From the NCBI RefSeq assembly GCF_041260665.1, contig NZ_JBGCCT010000006.1, positions 186,001 through 250,000 on the forward strand: DNA of 64,000 nt, given 5' to 3'. Position 1 is the first letter of the stretch. Each line of letters opens with the position of its first letter. Of this stretch, positions 51,732 through 60,526 are shown in pieces. This DNA comes from Catenulispora sp. GP43 (GTDB lineage: Bacteria; Actinomycetota; Actinomycetes; Streptomycetales; Catenulisporaceae). Both the position numbers and the translations under genes were made by a program. The notes under the pieces were generated by a model. It had not been told where the DNA came from. It was given only the letters and a program-made list of their open reading frames with translations, and made no database searches.

Positions 51732-52918
51732 GGATCGTCCAACTCGCGAACGCCTACAACCCCACCTCCGGCGGCCTGCGGACCGTGGTCGACGAGCTGG
51801 GCCGGGGATATGTGGCCGCCGGGCACGAGCGGGTGCTGGTGATCCCCGGCCAGCGGCACTCCCGCGAGCAGGGCGAATCAGGGCTCGTGGTCACGCTGCC
51901 GAGCGTACCGGTCAGCGGCGGGTACCGGATGATCCCCCGCTTCTCGCCGGTCCGGGAGCTGCTGGAGGAACTGCAGCCGGACTCGGTCGAGGTCTCGGAC
52001 AAGGCCACGCTGGCCGCCGCCGGCCCCTGGGCCCGCTCGCGCGGCGTCGGCGCGGTCCTGATCTCGCACGAGCGGCTGGACGCGGTCGCCGCGGCCCGCT
52101 TCCCGCACGCCTGGCGCGCCGGCCACCGGGCCCTGAAGCCGGCGCTGCACCGGCGCACCCGGGCGCTGGCGACCCGTTTCGACGCGGTCGTCGTGGCCTC
52201 GGCCTTCGCCGGCACCGAGTTCGCCGGCACCGGCGGCTTCCTGCGCGAGATCCCGCTCGGCGTGGACCTGGTCACCTTCCGGCCCACCCATGGCGAGTGC
52301 GGGACCGGACGTGAGGAGGCGTCTCGCGGGACCGAGGAGGACCCCTGGCGGCTGGTCTACAGCGGACGGCTGTCGCTGGAGAAGAACCCGATCGCCGCGA
52401 TCGAGACCATCAAGGCCCTGATCCAGGACGACCTCGCGGTCCACCTCGACGTCTACGGCGACGGCAGCCAGCGCCACCACCTGGAACGCGTCGCCGCCGA
52501 CCTGCCGATCACCTTCCACGGCCACCTGGCCGACCGGGCCGAACTGGCCGCGCGCATCTCCCGGGCCGACATCGTCATCGCCCCGGGGCCGGCCGAGACC
52601 TTCGGGCTCACCGTCCTGGAGTCGCTGGCCTGCGGCACTCCGGTCGTCACCGCGGACACCGGCGGGGCCGGCGAACTGCTCGCCGCCGGAGCGGGTATCG
52701 CGGCGGCTTCCACGGGGGCTGATATGGCGCGCGCGGTCGCCGGGATCCTGGCCTGGCCGGAGGCCGAGCGGCGGGCGGCGGCGCGGGAGCGTGCCGAGCA
52801 GTTCCCGTGGTCGGCGACCATCGCGTCGATGTTGGACGTGCACGGATCGCTGGCCGCGCGGGAGCGGAGCCTGAGCCGGTTGAAGCGGCGGGGGTTGCGG
52901 CGGCGCAAGATCGGCTAG
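51728..52918 (+). CDS. GT4 glycosyltransferase
   Basis: A 396-residue GT-B enzyme: NAYNPTSGGLRTVVDELGRGY for the N-terminal acceptor loop, VYSGRLSLEKNPIAAIE for the donor domain start and PAETFGLTVLESLACGTPVV for the nucleotide site. GTG 51728 overlaps the DUF2334 stop. With the two preceding genes it forms an operon related to phosphoinositol-mannoside or similar envelope glycan synthesis; this role is inferred. Confidence 0.85.
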   Translation: MRIVQLANAYNPTSGGLRTVVDELGRGYVAAGHERVLVIPGQRHSREQGESGLVVTLPSVPVSGGYRMIPRFSPVRELLEELQPDSVEVSDKATLAAAGPWARSRGVGAVLISHERLDAVAAARFPHAWRAGHRALKPALHRRTRALATRFDAVVVASAFAGTEFAGTGGFLREIPLGVDLVTFRPTHGECGTGREEASRGTEEDPWRLVYSGRLSLEKNPIAAIETIKALIQDDLAVHLDVYGDGSQRHHLERVAADLPITFHGHLADRAELAARISRADIVIAPGPAETFGLTVLESLACGTPVVTADTGGAGELLAAGAGIAAASTGADMARAVAGILAWPEAERRAAARERAEQFPWSATIASMLDVHGSLAARERSLSRLKRRGLRRRKIG

Positions 52919-52922
52919 TCGG

Positions 52923-52954
52923 CTACCTGCTACCTGCTACCTGCTACCTGCTAC
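52923..52954. repeat. Heptanucleotide CTACCTG tandem repeat
   Basis: Four perfect CTACCTG units (52923-52950) plus CTAC follow the stop of the glycosyltransferase gene, in the short gap before the convergent TetR gene. Confidence 0.9.
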
Positions 52955-52973
52955 ACAGCTACCCGCAGCATGC

Positions 52974-53540
52974 CTACTGCGGCGCGCGCAGGCCGTCCAA
53001 GAGCACTGCGATGAGCCGCCGGGGCTCATAGCGCGGATCGAGGTCGCGTCCGACGCACAGGTTGCCGACCCCGCGCATCAGCTCGTAGGCGCTGATGTCG
53101 GAGCGGATGTCACCGGCGGCGACGGCGGCGTCGATCAGCCGCGTCGCGACGGGCCCGAGCCGGTCCAGGAAGTACGTGTGCAGGGCGGCGAAGGTCGCGT
53201 CGTCCGAGCGTAGCGCGTCGGCCAGGCCGTGCTTGGTGACCAGGAAGTCGGTGAACATGTCGATCCACCGGCGCAGCGCGTCGAACGGGGTGTCGGCGTC
53301 GGCCAGCAGCGTCGGTCCGGCCTCGGCGCACTCCTCGATCTGGTACCGGTAGACGGCGGTGATCAGGTCCGCGCGGGTGGGGAAGTGGCGGTAGAACGTG
53401 CCGACCCCGACGCCCGCCTTGCCTGCGATCTCCCGGATCGGCGCGTCGACGCCCGAGGTCACGAAGACCTCGGCGGCGGCGGTGAGCAGCGTCTGCTCGT
53501 TGCGGACCGCGTCGGAACGCTTCTTGCTGGGCACAGGCAT
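52974..53540 (-). CDS. TetR-family regulator
   Basis: A 188-residue TetR: HTH in APIREIAGKAGVGVGTFYRHF, C-terminal helices with MRGVGNLCVGRD (SbtR-like). ATG 53540. Two palindromes lie in the gap to the divergent hydrolase pair, one of them inside a clear promoter, so it probably represses these hydrolases and itself. Confidence 0.88.
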   Translation of the reverse strand: MPVPSKKRSDAVRNEQTLLTAAAEVFVTSGVDAPIREIAGKAGVGVGTFYRHFPTRADLITAVYRYQIEECAEAGPTLLADADTPFDALRRWIDMFTDFLVTKHGLADALRSDDATFAALHTYFLDRLGPVATRLIDAAVAAGDIRSDISAYELMRGVGNLCVGRDLDPRYEPRRLIAVLLDGLRAPQ

Positions 53541-53553
53541 CCTCTCGACGCGG

Positions 53554-53608
53554 TTGACAAAGCGGAACGTGGTTCCGGATACTGAAGCGGAAGGGCGTTC
53601 CGTTTCAG
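53554..53608 (+). promoter_or_regulatory. Promoter of the tandem hydrolases overlapped by two operators
   Basis: TTGACA (53554-53559) and GATACT (53578-53583) are 18 bp apart. The palindrome CGGAAC-GTG-GTTCCG (53563-53577) fills the spacer. A second inverted repeat, CTGAAGCGGAA (53582-53592) with TTCCGTTTCAG (53598-53608), one mismatch, covers the transcription start. Confidence 0.7.
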
Positions 53609-53651
53609 TTTAGCCTAGCTGAGCGGCGCCTCGTCGAAGGGAGGCTCCGTC

Positions 53652-54596
53652 ATGAGCCCGTCATATACCCCCGCATCTCCGATCCTGTCGTACAGCCCGG
53701 TCGTCCTGCCCGTCGCCGGGCGTCCGGTCGATCTCGAACTACGCGTCTCGGCGCCGGCCGAGGGCACCGGCCTGCCGGTGATCCTGCTGTCCCATGGACA
53801 CGGCCAGTCCAACAACCTGTCCTCATCCAATGGGTACGGGCCGCTGGCCAATGCCTGGGCCGCGCAGGGATTCGTCGTCATCCAGCCGACCCACCTCAGC
53901 TCCCGGACCTTGAGCAGCCACCTCGCCGATCTTCCCGGCGCACCGCTGTTCTGGCGCTCCCGCGCCGCGGACATGGGGCACATCCTTGACCGGCTCGAAG
54001 CTGTCGAGCAGGTCGTGCCGCTGCTCGCCGGGCGGCTCGATTCCTCGAAGGTCGCCGTCGCCGGACACTCGCTCGGCGGATTCACCGCGGCCCAGCTGCT
54101 CGGTGCGCGGATCACTGATCCGGATACCGGGCAGGTCGCCGATCTGACCGAGCCGCGGATCAGGGCCGGAGTGCTTTTGGCCGCGCCGGGGCGAGGCGGT
54201 GACGCGCTGAACGGGCCCTACGCCGCGATCGCGCCGTTCTTCCGGACGGTCGACTACAGCGCGATGGCCGCGCCGGCCCTGGTCGTCGCCGGGGACAAGG
54301 ACGACTCGCGGCACTTCACCGATGTCGGCCCGCAGTGGCACGCCGACCCCTACACGCTGGCTCCCGGCTCCAAGGCGCTGCTCACGCTGTTCGGCGCCGA
54401 ACACGGACTCGGCGGCGTCGCCGGTTACGACGCGGCCGAGACCACTGATGAGAACCCTGACATGGTCGCGGCGGTGGTGCGGCTGACGGCGGCCTACCTG
54501 CGTTCGCGGCTTTTCGACGGCGACGACGCGTGGGCCGCGGCGTGCCAGGCGCTGACGACCGGCCCCGACGCGGTCGGCCGCGTCGAATCCAAGTGA
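53652..54596 (+). CDS. Alpha/beta hydrolase, chlorophyllase/dienelactone-hydrolase-like (first of a tandem pair)
   Basis: A 314-residue protein with oxyanion region LLSHGHGQSNN, nucleophile GHSLGGFT and a late His in FGAEHGLGG; the acid lies near AGDKDDSRH. No signal peptide. It shares blocks FVVIQPTHL.SRTL and AETTDENP with the next gene, so they are paralogues from a tandem duplication. Substrate unknown. Confidence 0.83.
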   Translation: MSPSYTPASPILSYSPVVLPVAGRPVDLELRVSAPAEGTGLPVILLSHGHGQSNNLSSSNGYGPLANAWAAQGFVVIQPTHLSSRTLSSHLADLPGAPLFWRSRAADMGHILDRLEAVEQVVPLLAGRLDSSKVAVAGHSLGGFTAAQLLGARITDPDTGQVADLTEPRIRAGVLLAAPGRGGDALNGPYAAIAPFFRTVDYSAMAAPALVVAGDKDDSRHFTDVGPQWHADPYTLAPGSKALLTLFGAEHGLGGVAGYDAAETTDENPDMVAAVVRLTAAYLRSRLFDGDDAWAAACQALTTGPDAVGRVESK

Positions 54597-54624
54597 TCCA
54601 CCCATAGAAAGGCTTTGATCAATC

Positions 54625-55551
54625 ATGTCAGATCTGAATTCTGCGATAGGCGCCGAGACTCCGATCATCTCCGTCAAGCCGGTCGTGCTCGCCGCCCCCG
54701 AGCGCGGCGACGACCTGCGGGTGCGGGTGTCAGCGCCGGTGAGCGGAAGCGGCCTGCCGATCGTGGTCTTCTCCCACGGCTTCGGCGGATCGCTGGACAA
54801 GTACGCGCCGTTGGCCGACTTCTGGGCCGCGCACGGCTTCGTCGTTCTGCAGCCGACGCACCTGGACTCGCGTACTCTCGCCGTCACTCCTGACGACCCG
54901 CGGTTCCCGGAGATCTGGCGGCTGCGTATCAGCGACCTGACGCGGATCCTGGACGACCTCGACACCCTGCTCGCCGCCGTCCCGGGCCTGGCGCAGCGTG
55001 CCGACAGCACGCGCGTCGCCGTCGCCGGCCACTCCTGGGGCGCCCAGACCGTGAGCACGCTGCTCGGGGCGCGGGTGCTCGACCCGTCGGGCATCCCCGG
55101 CGAGGACTTCGCCGACAAGCGCGTGACGGCGGGCGTCCTGCTGTCCCTGACCGGCACCGGCGAGAGCCTGACGCCGTTCGCGGCGGAGAACTTCCCCTTC
55201 ATGAACCCGGAGTTCAGCGGCCTGACCACCCCTGCGCTCATGGTCACCGGCGACCACGACCAGTCGCTGCTCTCGACACGCGGCCCGGACTGGTTCACCG
55301 ACGCCTACTCCATGAGCCCTGGCGTCCAGTACCTGTTGACGCTGTTCGGCGGCGAGCACTCGCTCGGAGGCATCGTCGGGTACTCGCACACCGAGACCAC
55401 TGACGAGAGTCCGGAGCGGGTCGCGCTCATTCAGCGCGTCACGACGGCGTACTTGCGCACGGCGCTGGCGGTGGATGAGGGGAGCTTCGAGGCGGTGGCC
55501 GTGGAGCTGGACCAGGATGCTGATTCGGTCGGGCGGCTCGACGCGAAGTAG
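54625..55551 (+). CDS. Alpha/beta hydrolase, paralogue of the preceding gene
   Basis: A 308-residue protein with VFSHGFGGS, nucleophile GHSWGAQT, acid TGDHDQSLL and His FGGEHSLGG. It starts 28 bp after the first hydrolase and the two align over their length, with the nucleophile neighbour changed from Leu to Trp. It ends before a strong terminator, so the operon has two genes. Confidence 0.83.
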   Translation: MSDLNSAIGAETPIISVKPVVLAAPERGDDLRVRVSAPVSGSGLPIVVFSHGFGGSLDKYAPLADFWAAHGFVVLQPTHLDSRTLAVTPDDPRFPEIWRLRISDLTRILDDLDTLLAAVPGLAQRADSTRVAVAGHSWGAQTVSTLLGARVLDPSGIPGEDFADKRVTAGVLLSLTGTGESLTPFAAENFPFMNPEFSGLTTPALMVTGDHDQSLLSTRGPDWFTDAYSMSPGVQYLLTLFGGEHSLGGIVGYSHTETTDESPERVALIQRVTTAYLRTALAVDEGSFEAVAVELDQDADSVGRLDAK

Positions 55552-55560
55552 AAGCGCGAA

Positions 55561-55591
55561 CGGCGGGACCGGAATCGCTCCGGTCCCGCCG
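55561..55591 (+). terminator. Strong intrinsic terminator
   Basis: CGGCGGGACCGGA (55561-55573) pairs perfectly with TCCGGTCCCGCCG (55579-55591) around ATCGC: a 13-bp stem. It lies between the convergent hydrolase and beta-propeller genes and may serve both. Confidence 0.8.
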
Positions 55592-55618
55592 GCCTTGGCG
55601 CCGCGGCGCGCGAGTCGC

Positions 55619-56836
55619 TCAGCCCGTCGCCGGGTTCAGGGCGCTGATCGCCGCCGGCGCCATCTGCGAGATGCGCTCCCGCTGCGGGAAGGCGCCGACC
55701 GGGACCCGGGCGACCTCGGTCGCGGTGGCGTAGTCGATCACCGAGACCTGGCCGAGGTTGCTCAGCGAGACGAAGCAGTACTGGCCGTCGGCGCTGGTCT
55801 GGCCCCAGTAGGGGAGCGCCCCGGCGGGGTAGTTCACCATGCCGGTGGTGGTGAGGTTCGAGGTCGCGACGATGGCCGTGTAGTCGTCGATGGTGCCGAC
55901 GTCGCAGAGCTTTGATCCGTCGCCGTTCAGGGCCAGGCCGTGGTGCGCCGAGTTCTTCGGGTAGTCGTCGGGCTTCAGGGTCGTGCCGCCGCTGGCGTAC
56001 GGCATCTGGACCGTGTTCAGGATCTGCGAGGTGTTCAGGTCGTACTTCACGAAGCCGTTCAGGTACGACAGGTCGGCGTAGAACGTGTGGCCGTCGGGGG
56101 CGATCTCGTTCGGGCGGATGCCGTGGGGGAGGGTCCAGGTCTGCACGACCTGCAGGGTCTGGGCGTCCACCTTGGTCAGCTGGAACGAGCCCTTCGCCCA
56201 CTCCAGCGACTGCGGGAGCGAGGTGATGCCGATGCTGGAGTTGTAGATGTACTTGCCGTCGGCCGAGTAGTCGTTCTGGTGCGGGTAGGTCCCGGTCGGG
56301 AACGAGCCCACGACGTTGCCCGTCGCGGTGTCGATGACCTGCGCCACCTGCGCGGTGGTCGCCGAGACGACGTAGCGGGTGCCGTCGGGGGACAGGGCCG
56401 CGTGGTCGGCGTGGAAGCCGGACAGCCGGGTGTGCCACAGCTCGGCGTGCGTGGTCAGGTCGAAGGCGGCGACGTCGTCGAGGTTGCCGCGCGAGACGTA
56501 GAGCGTCTTGCCGTCGGGGGAGACGGTCGCGTCGTCGACGTACCGGTCGCCGCCCTCGACCGCGCGGACCGCCTCGTAGCCGGCGAGCCAGATCGGGTTC
56601 AGGTAGATCTCCAGCATGCGCTGGGACAGGTCGGGGATGACGTTGATGGAACCGAGGTTGGCGAAGGTGTGGCCGTCGATCACGCTGACCGTCCCGGCCT
56701 GGCTGTTCCCGACCACCAGCACGTCGCGCAGACCGGAGTCGGCGGACGCGCCGGTCATCGAGGTGGTCGTCAGGCCGGCGGCGGTCAGGGCCGCCGCCGC
56801 CAGGATCCGGGTGAGCCGTTGGAGGCTTCGTGGCAT
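55619..56836 (-). CDS. Secreted YVTN/WD40-like beta-propeller protein
   Basis: A 405-residue exported protein. Residues 1-33 are a signal peptide (ILAAAALTAAGLTTTSMTGASA). The rest is a propeller with repeats of the form VSPDGKTLYVSRGN, LSPDGTRYVVS, YSADGKYIYNSS, IAPDGHTFYAD and TSADGQYCFVS. No catalytic residues are evident. Two Cys (LCDVG, QYCFV) might form a disulfide. Role unknown; such proteins often bind ligands or partner proteins at the cell surface. Confidence 0.8.
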   Translation of the reverse strand: MPRSLQRLTRILAAAALTAAGLTTTSMTGASADSGLRDVLVVGNSQAGTVSVIDGHTFANLGSINVIPDLSQRMLEIYLNPIWLAGYEAVRAVEGGDRYVDDATVSPDGKTLYVSRGNLDDVAAFDLTTHAELWHTRLSGFHADHAALSPDGTRYVVSATTAQVAQVIDTATGNVVGSFPTGTYPHQNDYSADGKYIYNSSIGITSLPQSLEWAKGSFQLTKVDAQTLQVVQTWTLPHGIRPNEIAPDGHTFYADLSYLNGFVKYDLNTSQILNTVQMPYASGGTTLKPDDYPKNSAHHGLALNGDGSKLCDVGTIDDYTAIVATSNLTTTGMVNYPAGALPYWGQTSADGQYCFVSLSNLGQVSVIDYATATEVARVPVGAFPQRERISQMAPAAISALNPATG

Positions 56837-56933
56837 GAGATGCTCCCAGGGCCGTACAAGGTGGGGTGTATCGGGGCCTTGAGACCATAGGAGCGATGCC
56901 TGAAAGAGTCCATGACGGCGTGGCGCAAAAGCG

Positions 56934-58244
56934 TCAGCAGCCGCTGTCCGCGATGACGTAATAGCCGGGGCTGGTCTCCTTCAGGGTGTGGGTGACGGCC
57001 ACGTTCCACAGGCCCATGTTCTGGTTCGAGCCGTCCGCGTAGGTGTAGCCGCCGGACTGGTAGGCGCGGCCGGCGACGGTCTGGGCGTAGTTGTTCGCGG
57101 TGAAGCATTGGGCCGGCGCCGAGGAGGACGTGGATGTGGTCGGCGGCGTCGAGGTCGGTGTGGTCGGTGTCGTCGGCGGCGTGGAGGGCGTGGTGGACGG
57201 CGTGGTGGAGGGCGTGGTGGAGGGCGTCGTGGTCGGCAGTGTGCCGGAGTTCAGCCCCCAGAACATCGCCGTGTAGTACGTCGAGCAGATGTAGCTCAGG
57301 AAGTACGCGCCGGTCGATCCGCATTGCGCGGCGCCCGATCCCGGATCCACGGCGAGGCCGTGCCCCATGCCGTTGATCGAGTACATCTCGACCGCGGGCT
57401 TGCCGCTGCCGTCGTTGTAGACCGACTCCGTCGTTCCGCCGCTCAGGCTCTGCGTGCTCGATGCCGTCTGGCTGATGCCCCAGGCGTTCGTCCACTGGTC
57501 GCGCAGTTCCGTGGCGTTGACGGGATAGACCGTGTAGTCCGCGCTGCCCTGCCAGATCGCGACCCGAGGCCACGGTCCGCTGTATCCGGGGTCTGAGTTG
57601 CGCACCTTGTCGCCCCACTGTGCCGGAGTGAGGTTCTGGCTACTCGTCTGACACGAGGAGGCTGCCGACTGCGAGGTCGCGCACTGTGCCGGCAGGCCCG
57701 AGTCGATCGCCCCGCCGGCGAACACGTCCGGGTAGTCGGCCAGCAGGTCGGCGGTCATGCCGGCGCCGGCGGACAGCCCGGTGACGTAGACGCGGTGCGG
57801 ATCGGAGCCGTAGTGGCTCTCGGCGTAGGACACCATCTGCGCGACGGACGCGGCCTCGCCGTTGCCGCGCGTGTCCTTCGTGGAGTCGAACCAACTGAAG
57901 CAGGACAAGGAGTTGTTCGCGCTGGACGTCTGCGGGAACACCACCGTGAAGCCCCACTGGTCGGCGAACTGCGACCAGCCGGAGTGGTCGTAGTAGTCGG
58001 TGGCGGTCTGGGTGCAGCCGTGCAGGGCCACGACGAGTGGTGCGCCTTGCGGCAGGTTCTGGGGGACGTAGCTGTACATCGCCAGGTTGCCGGGGTTCGA
58101 GCCGAAGCCGGTGACCTGGTTCAGGGTCGAGGCGGCGTGGGCCGTGCCGGAGGGGACGAGCGTCAGGGCCGAGGCGGCCAGAGTCAGGAGCGCGGCGGCG
58201 AGCGATGCCAGTACGCCGCGTCGCCTGGGGGTGGTGCGGGCCAT
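56934..58244 (-). CDS. Secreted PHB-depolymerase/feruloyl-esterase-type hydrolase with C-terminal module
   Basis: A 436-residue exported esterase. Residues 1-37 are a signal peptide. The catalytic domain has the oxyanion motif VVALHGCTQTATDYY, lipase box TGLSAGAGM and a late His in GMGHGLAV, as in Esterase_phd proteins. A Thr/Pro linker (TTPSTTPSTTPST...) of about 45 residues leads to a C-terminal domain of about 65 residues with Cys near each end (QCFTANNY, IADSGC), probably substrate-binding. Confidence 0.87.
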   Translation of the reverse strand: MARTTPRRRGVLASLAAALLTLAASALTLVPSGTAHAASTLNQVTGFGSNPGNLAMYSYVPQNLPQGAPLVVALHGCTQTATDYYDHSGWSQFADQWGFTVVFPQTSSANNSLSCFSWFDSTKDTRGNGEAASVAQMVSYAESHYGSDPHRVYVTGLSAGAGMTADLLADYPDVFAGGAIDSGLPAQCATSQSAASSCQTSSQNLTPAQWGDKVRNSDPGYSGPWPRVAIWQGSADYTVYPVNATELRDQWTNAWGISQTASSTQSLSGGTTESVYNDGSGKPAVEMYSINGMGHGLAVDPGSGAAQCGSTGAYFLSYICSTYYTAMFWGLNSGTLPTTTPSTTPSTTPSTTPSTPPTTPTTPTSTPPTTSTSSSAPAQCFTANNYAQTVAGRAYQSGGYTYADGSNQNMGLWNVAVTHTLKETSPGYYVIADSGC

Positions 58245-58310
58245 TGCGTAACCTCCCGTTCACCTATGGGGTGACGGGACCGTACTGCCGCTGATAGCTG
58301 TATACGATGT

Positions 58311-58340
58311 CTGCGCGCCCCATAATCACGGGGCGCGCAG
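58311..58340 (-). terminator. Intrinsic terminator of the SDR operon
   Basis: CTGCGCGCCCC (58311-58321) pairs perfectly with GGGGCGCGCAG (58330-58340) around an 8-nt AT-rich loop. It lies 13 bp beyond the SDR stop and upstream of the secreted esterase gene, insulating the two. Confidence 0.8.
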
Positions 58341-58352
58341 TGGGGCATGCGG

Positions 58353-59111
58353 TTAAACCGTTCCGCCGTTCACGCGGATGTTCTGCGCGGTGACCCATGC
58401 GGCGGCGTCGCCGGCGAGGAACGTGACCACGGAGGCGATGTCGGCAGGACGTCCCAGGCGGCCGAAGGCGCTCAGCGCTTCCAGGCCGGCGAGGAACTCA
58501 GGGCTCTTGCCGTCGCGGTAGGTCTCGGTCTCCGTCGCGCCCGGGCTCACGGTGTTGATCGTGATGCCGCGCCTGCCGAAGTCCTTGGACAGGATGCGCG
58601 TGAACTGCTCGACAGCGCCCTTGGTCGCGTCGTACACCGCATAGCCCGGCAGCATCAGCGCGGTGGTGGAGCTCGACACCGTCACAACGCGGCCGCCGTC
58701 GCGCATCCGTTCAAGCGCCAGTTGCAGGCCATGGAAGACGCCTTTGACGTTGACCTCGAAGCTCGTGTCGAACTCCGCCTCGGTGACCTCGCCGAAGGGC
58801 TTGGTCACCGCGACGGCGGCGTTGTTCACCAGGATGTCCCAGCCGCCGAACTCCTCGGTCAGGCGGTCTGCCATCGCGGTGTACTGATCGCGGTGGCGCA
58901 CGTCCGCCGCGACGGCGATAGCCGTGCCGCCGGCGGCGGTGATCGCCTCGACCACCGCCGCCGCCGGCTCCGGGGTGTGGTCGTGGTTGACCACGACGCG
59001 CGCTCCGGCGGCCGCCAGGCTCCCGGCGATCGCCTTGCCGATGCCGGTGGCGGCGCCGGTGACCAGCGCGGTCCTGCCCGTCAGCGGGCGCCGGGCCGCG
59101 TCGGTGCTCAC
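58353..59111 (-). CDS. Short-chain dehydrogenase/reductase
   Basis: A 252-residue classical SDR: TGAATGIGKA, NNAAVAV, catalytic Ser in VSSSTTA and YDATK; NTVSPGATET is typical of 3-oxoacyl reductase-like SDRs. GTG 59111 overlaps the stop of the DUF3224 gene (GTGA), so both are one operon. Substrate unknown. Confidence 0.85.
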   Translation of the reverse strand: MSTDAARRPLTGRTALVTGAATGIGKAIAGSLAAAGARVVVNHDHTPEPAAAVVEAITAAGGTAIAVAADVRHRDQYTAMADRLTEEFGGWDILVNNAAVAVTKPFGEVTEAEFDTSFEVNVKGVFHGLQLALERMRDGGRVVTVSSSTTALMLPGYAVYDATKGAVEQFTRILSKDFGRRGITINTVSPGATETETYRDGKSPEFLAGLEALSAFGRLGRPADIASVVTFLAGDAAAWVTAQNIRVNGGTV

Positions 59112-59521
59112 GCCTGGAACCAGTAGTCGAGCCACACTTCCGCGCCCTCGCCGAGGTTCGCCGTGAAGCCGCCGGTGCCGCGCAGCCCGGTCAGCTCGGC
59201 GGTGGCCGATCCCGGGACGACGAACCATTCGCCGGACACCACGCTGCCCTCAAGCGTGCCCTGGTCCTGCAACAGGAACGTGCCCCGCTTGCCGGCCAGG
59301 GTGCCCGAGACGCGCTCGACGCCGACGAAGCTCGCCGAGCCGTCGGCGAACGCGGCCTGCAGGAACTCCACGACGCCGTCGGCCTCGATGTCGCCGGCGA
59401 AGCTCTCCTCGACGTGGATCCTGCTCAGGGTGCCGCCGTCGGCGGTCTGGTCGTAGACGGCCGGTTCGTACTTGGCGACGGTGATGACGGCCTTGGCGCG
59501 GGTGGTTTCGGGGGCGCTCAT
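59108..59521 (-). CDS. DUF3224 protein
   Basis: A 137-residue beta-barrel-type protein: KAVITVAKYEP, then VEESFAGDIEADGVVEFLQA and GKRGTFLLQDQG, VPGSATAELTGLRGTGGFTA. This matches DUF3224 (allene-oxide-cyclase-barrel-like). AGGAG lies 7 nt before ATG 59521. Function unknown; coupled to an SDR. Confidence 0.82.
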   Translation of the reverse strand: MSAPETTRAKAVITVAKYEPAVYDQTADGGTLSRIHVEESFAGDIEADGVVEFLQAAFADGSASFVGVERVSGTLAGKRGTFLLQDQGTLEGSVVSGEWFVVPGSATAELTGLRGTGGFTANLGEGAEVWLDYWFQA

Positions 59522-59613
59522 CGTGCTGCTCCTGGGGTCCGGTTTCCTTATCGCAACGTTCTGCGAGGAAGGTAGGGGACCGCTATATCGCGGCGATATC
59601 GCGCCGCGGGACC

Positions 59614-60453
59614 TCAGGAGACCTTGCGTCCCACCGCGGCGTAGGTGATCTGCTGGTGGTTCGCCGGGACCGGGCCGTCGGGGCGCCACTCGGCCAGCAG
59701 CACCAGGCCCGGGTCCACCAGCTCGACACCCTTGAGCAGGTCCATGACCTCCGCCGAGGTGCGCACCCGGCACGGCATCGACGAGGCCTGATAAGCGGCC
59801 TGGACGGCGTCGCCGATGGCCGGGGCGAAGTCCGGGGTGCCGTGGCTGATCGCCAGGTAGCTGCTTTCGGGGACGGCGTCCAGCAGGGTGCTGATCAGCT
59901 CGCCGGGGTTGTCGTTGTCCGGCAGGAAGTGCAGGATCCCGATCAGCAGGACCGCCACCGGCCGGGTGAAGTCGATGACGTCGGTCAGCGCCGGATCGGC
60001 CAGCAGCTTGCCGGGGTCGCGGGCGTCGGCGTGGATGAACACGGTGCGGCCGTGGTCCTGGTCGGCCATCAGGACGCGGGCGTGCGCCAGCACGATCGGG
60101 TCGTTGTCGATGTACGCGATGCGCGCGTCGGGGGCTGTCTTCTGCGCGACCTCGTGCGTGTTCTCCTGCGTCGGCAGCCCGGTCCCGATGTCGATGAACT
60201 GCCGGATGCCGGCCTCGGCCAGGAACCGCACCGCGCGGCGCAGGTATTCGCGCTGTTCGCGACAGGTGTCGCGCATCCCCGGATTCCCCTTGAGGATTCG
60301 CGCAGCGGCTTCGCGGTCCGCCGGGAAGTTGTCCTTGCCGCCGAGGAAGAAGTCGTACACCCGAGCGATGTGCGCCACGGACGTGTCGATGGTGGTGGGC
60401 AACCAGCGCCCGACCCCCTCGACACCACTGTGACGCTGGGCATTCTCAGACAT
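59614..60453 (-). CDS. SAM-dependent methyltransferase-like protein, DUF574 family
   Basis: A 279-residue member of the actinomycete DUF574 (Methyltransf_19) family: the signature SVAHIARVYDFFLGGKDNF at the start, FIDIGTGLPTQENTHEV as the SAM loop and LLIGILHFLPD. GGAGG lies 6 nt before ATG 60453. Members are abundant in streptomycetes; substrates are largely unknown. Confidence 0.88.
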   Translation of the reverse strand: MSENAQRHSGVEGVGRWLPTTIDTSVAHIARVYDFFLGGKDNFPADREAAARILKGNPGMRDTCREQREYLRRAVRFLAEAGIRQFIDIGTGLPTQENTHEVAQKTAPDARIAYIDNDPIVLAHARVLMADQDHGRTVFIHADARDPGKLLADPALTDVIDFTRPVAVLLIGILHFLPDNDNPGELISTLLDAVPESSYLAISHGTPDFAPAIGDAVQAAYQASSMPCRVRTSAEVMDLLKGVELVDPGLVLLAEWRPDGPVPANHQQITYAAVGRKVS

Positions 60454-60526
60454 GCACACCTCCACCCTCGGCGGCCGGCCCCATCCGCCGGCGGTCCGTT
60501 GGGGCATCAGGATACTGTGTGCCGCG

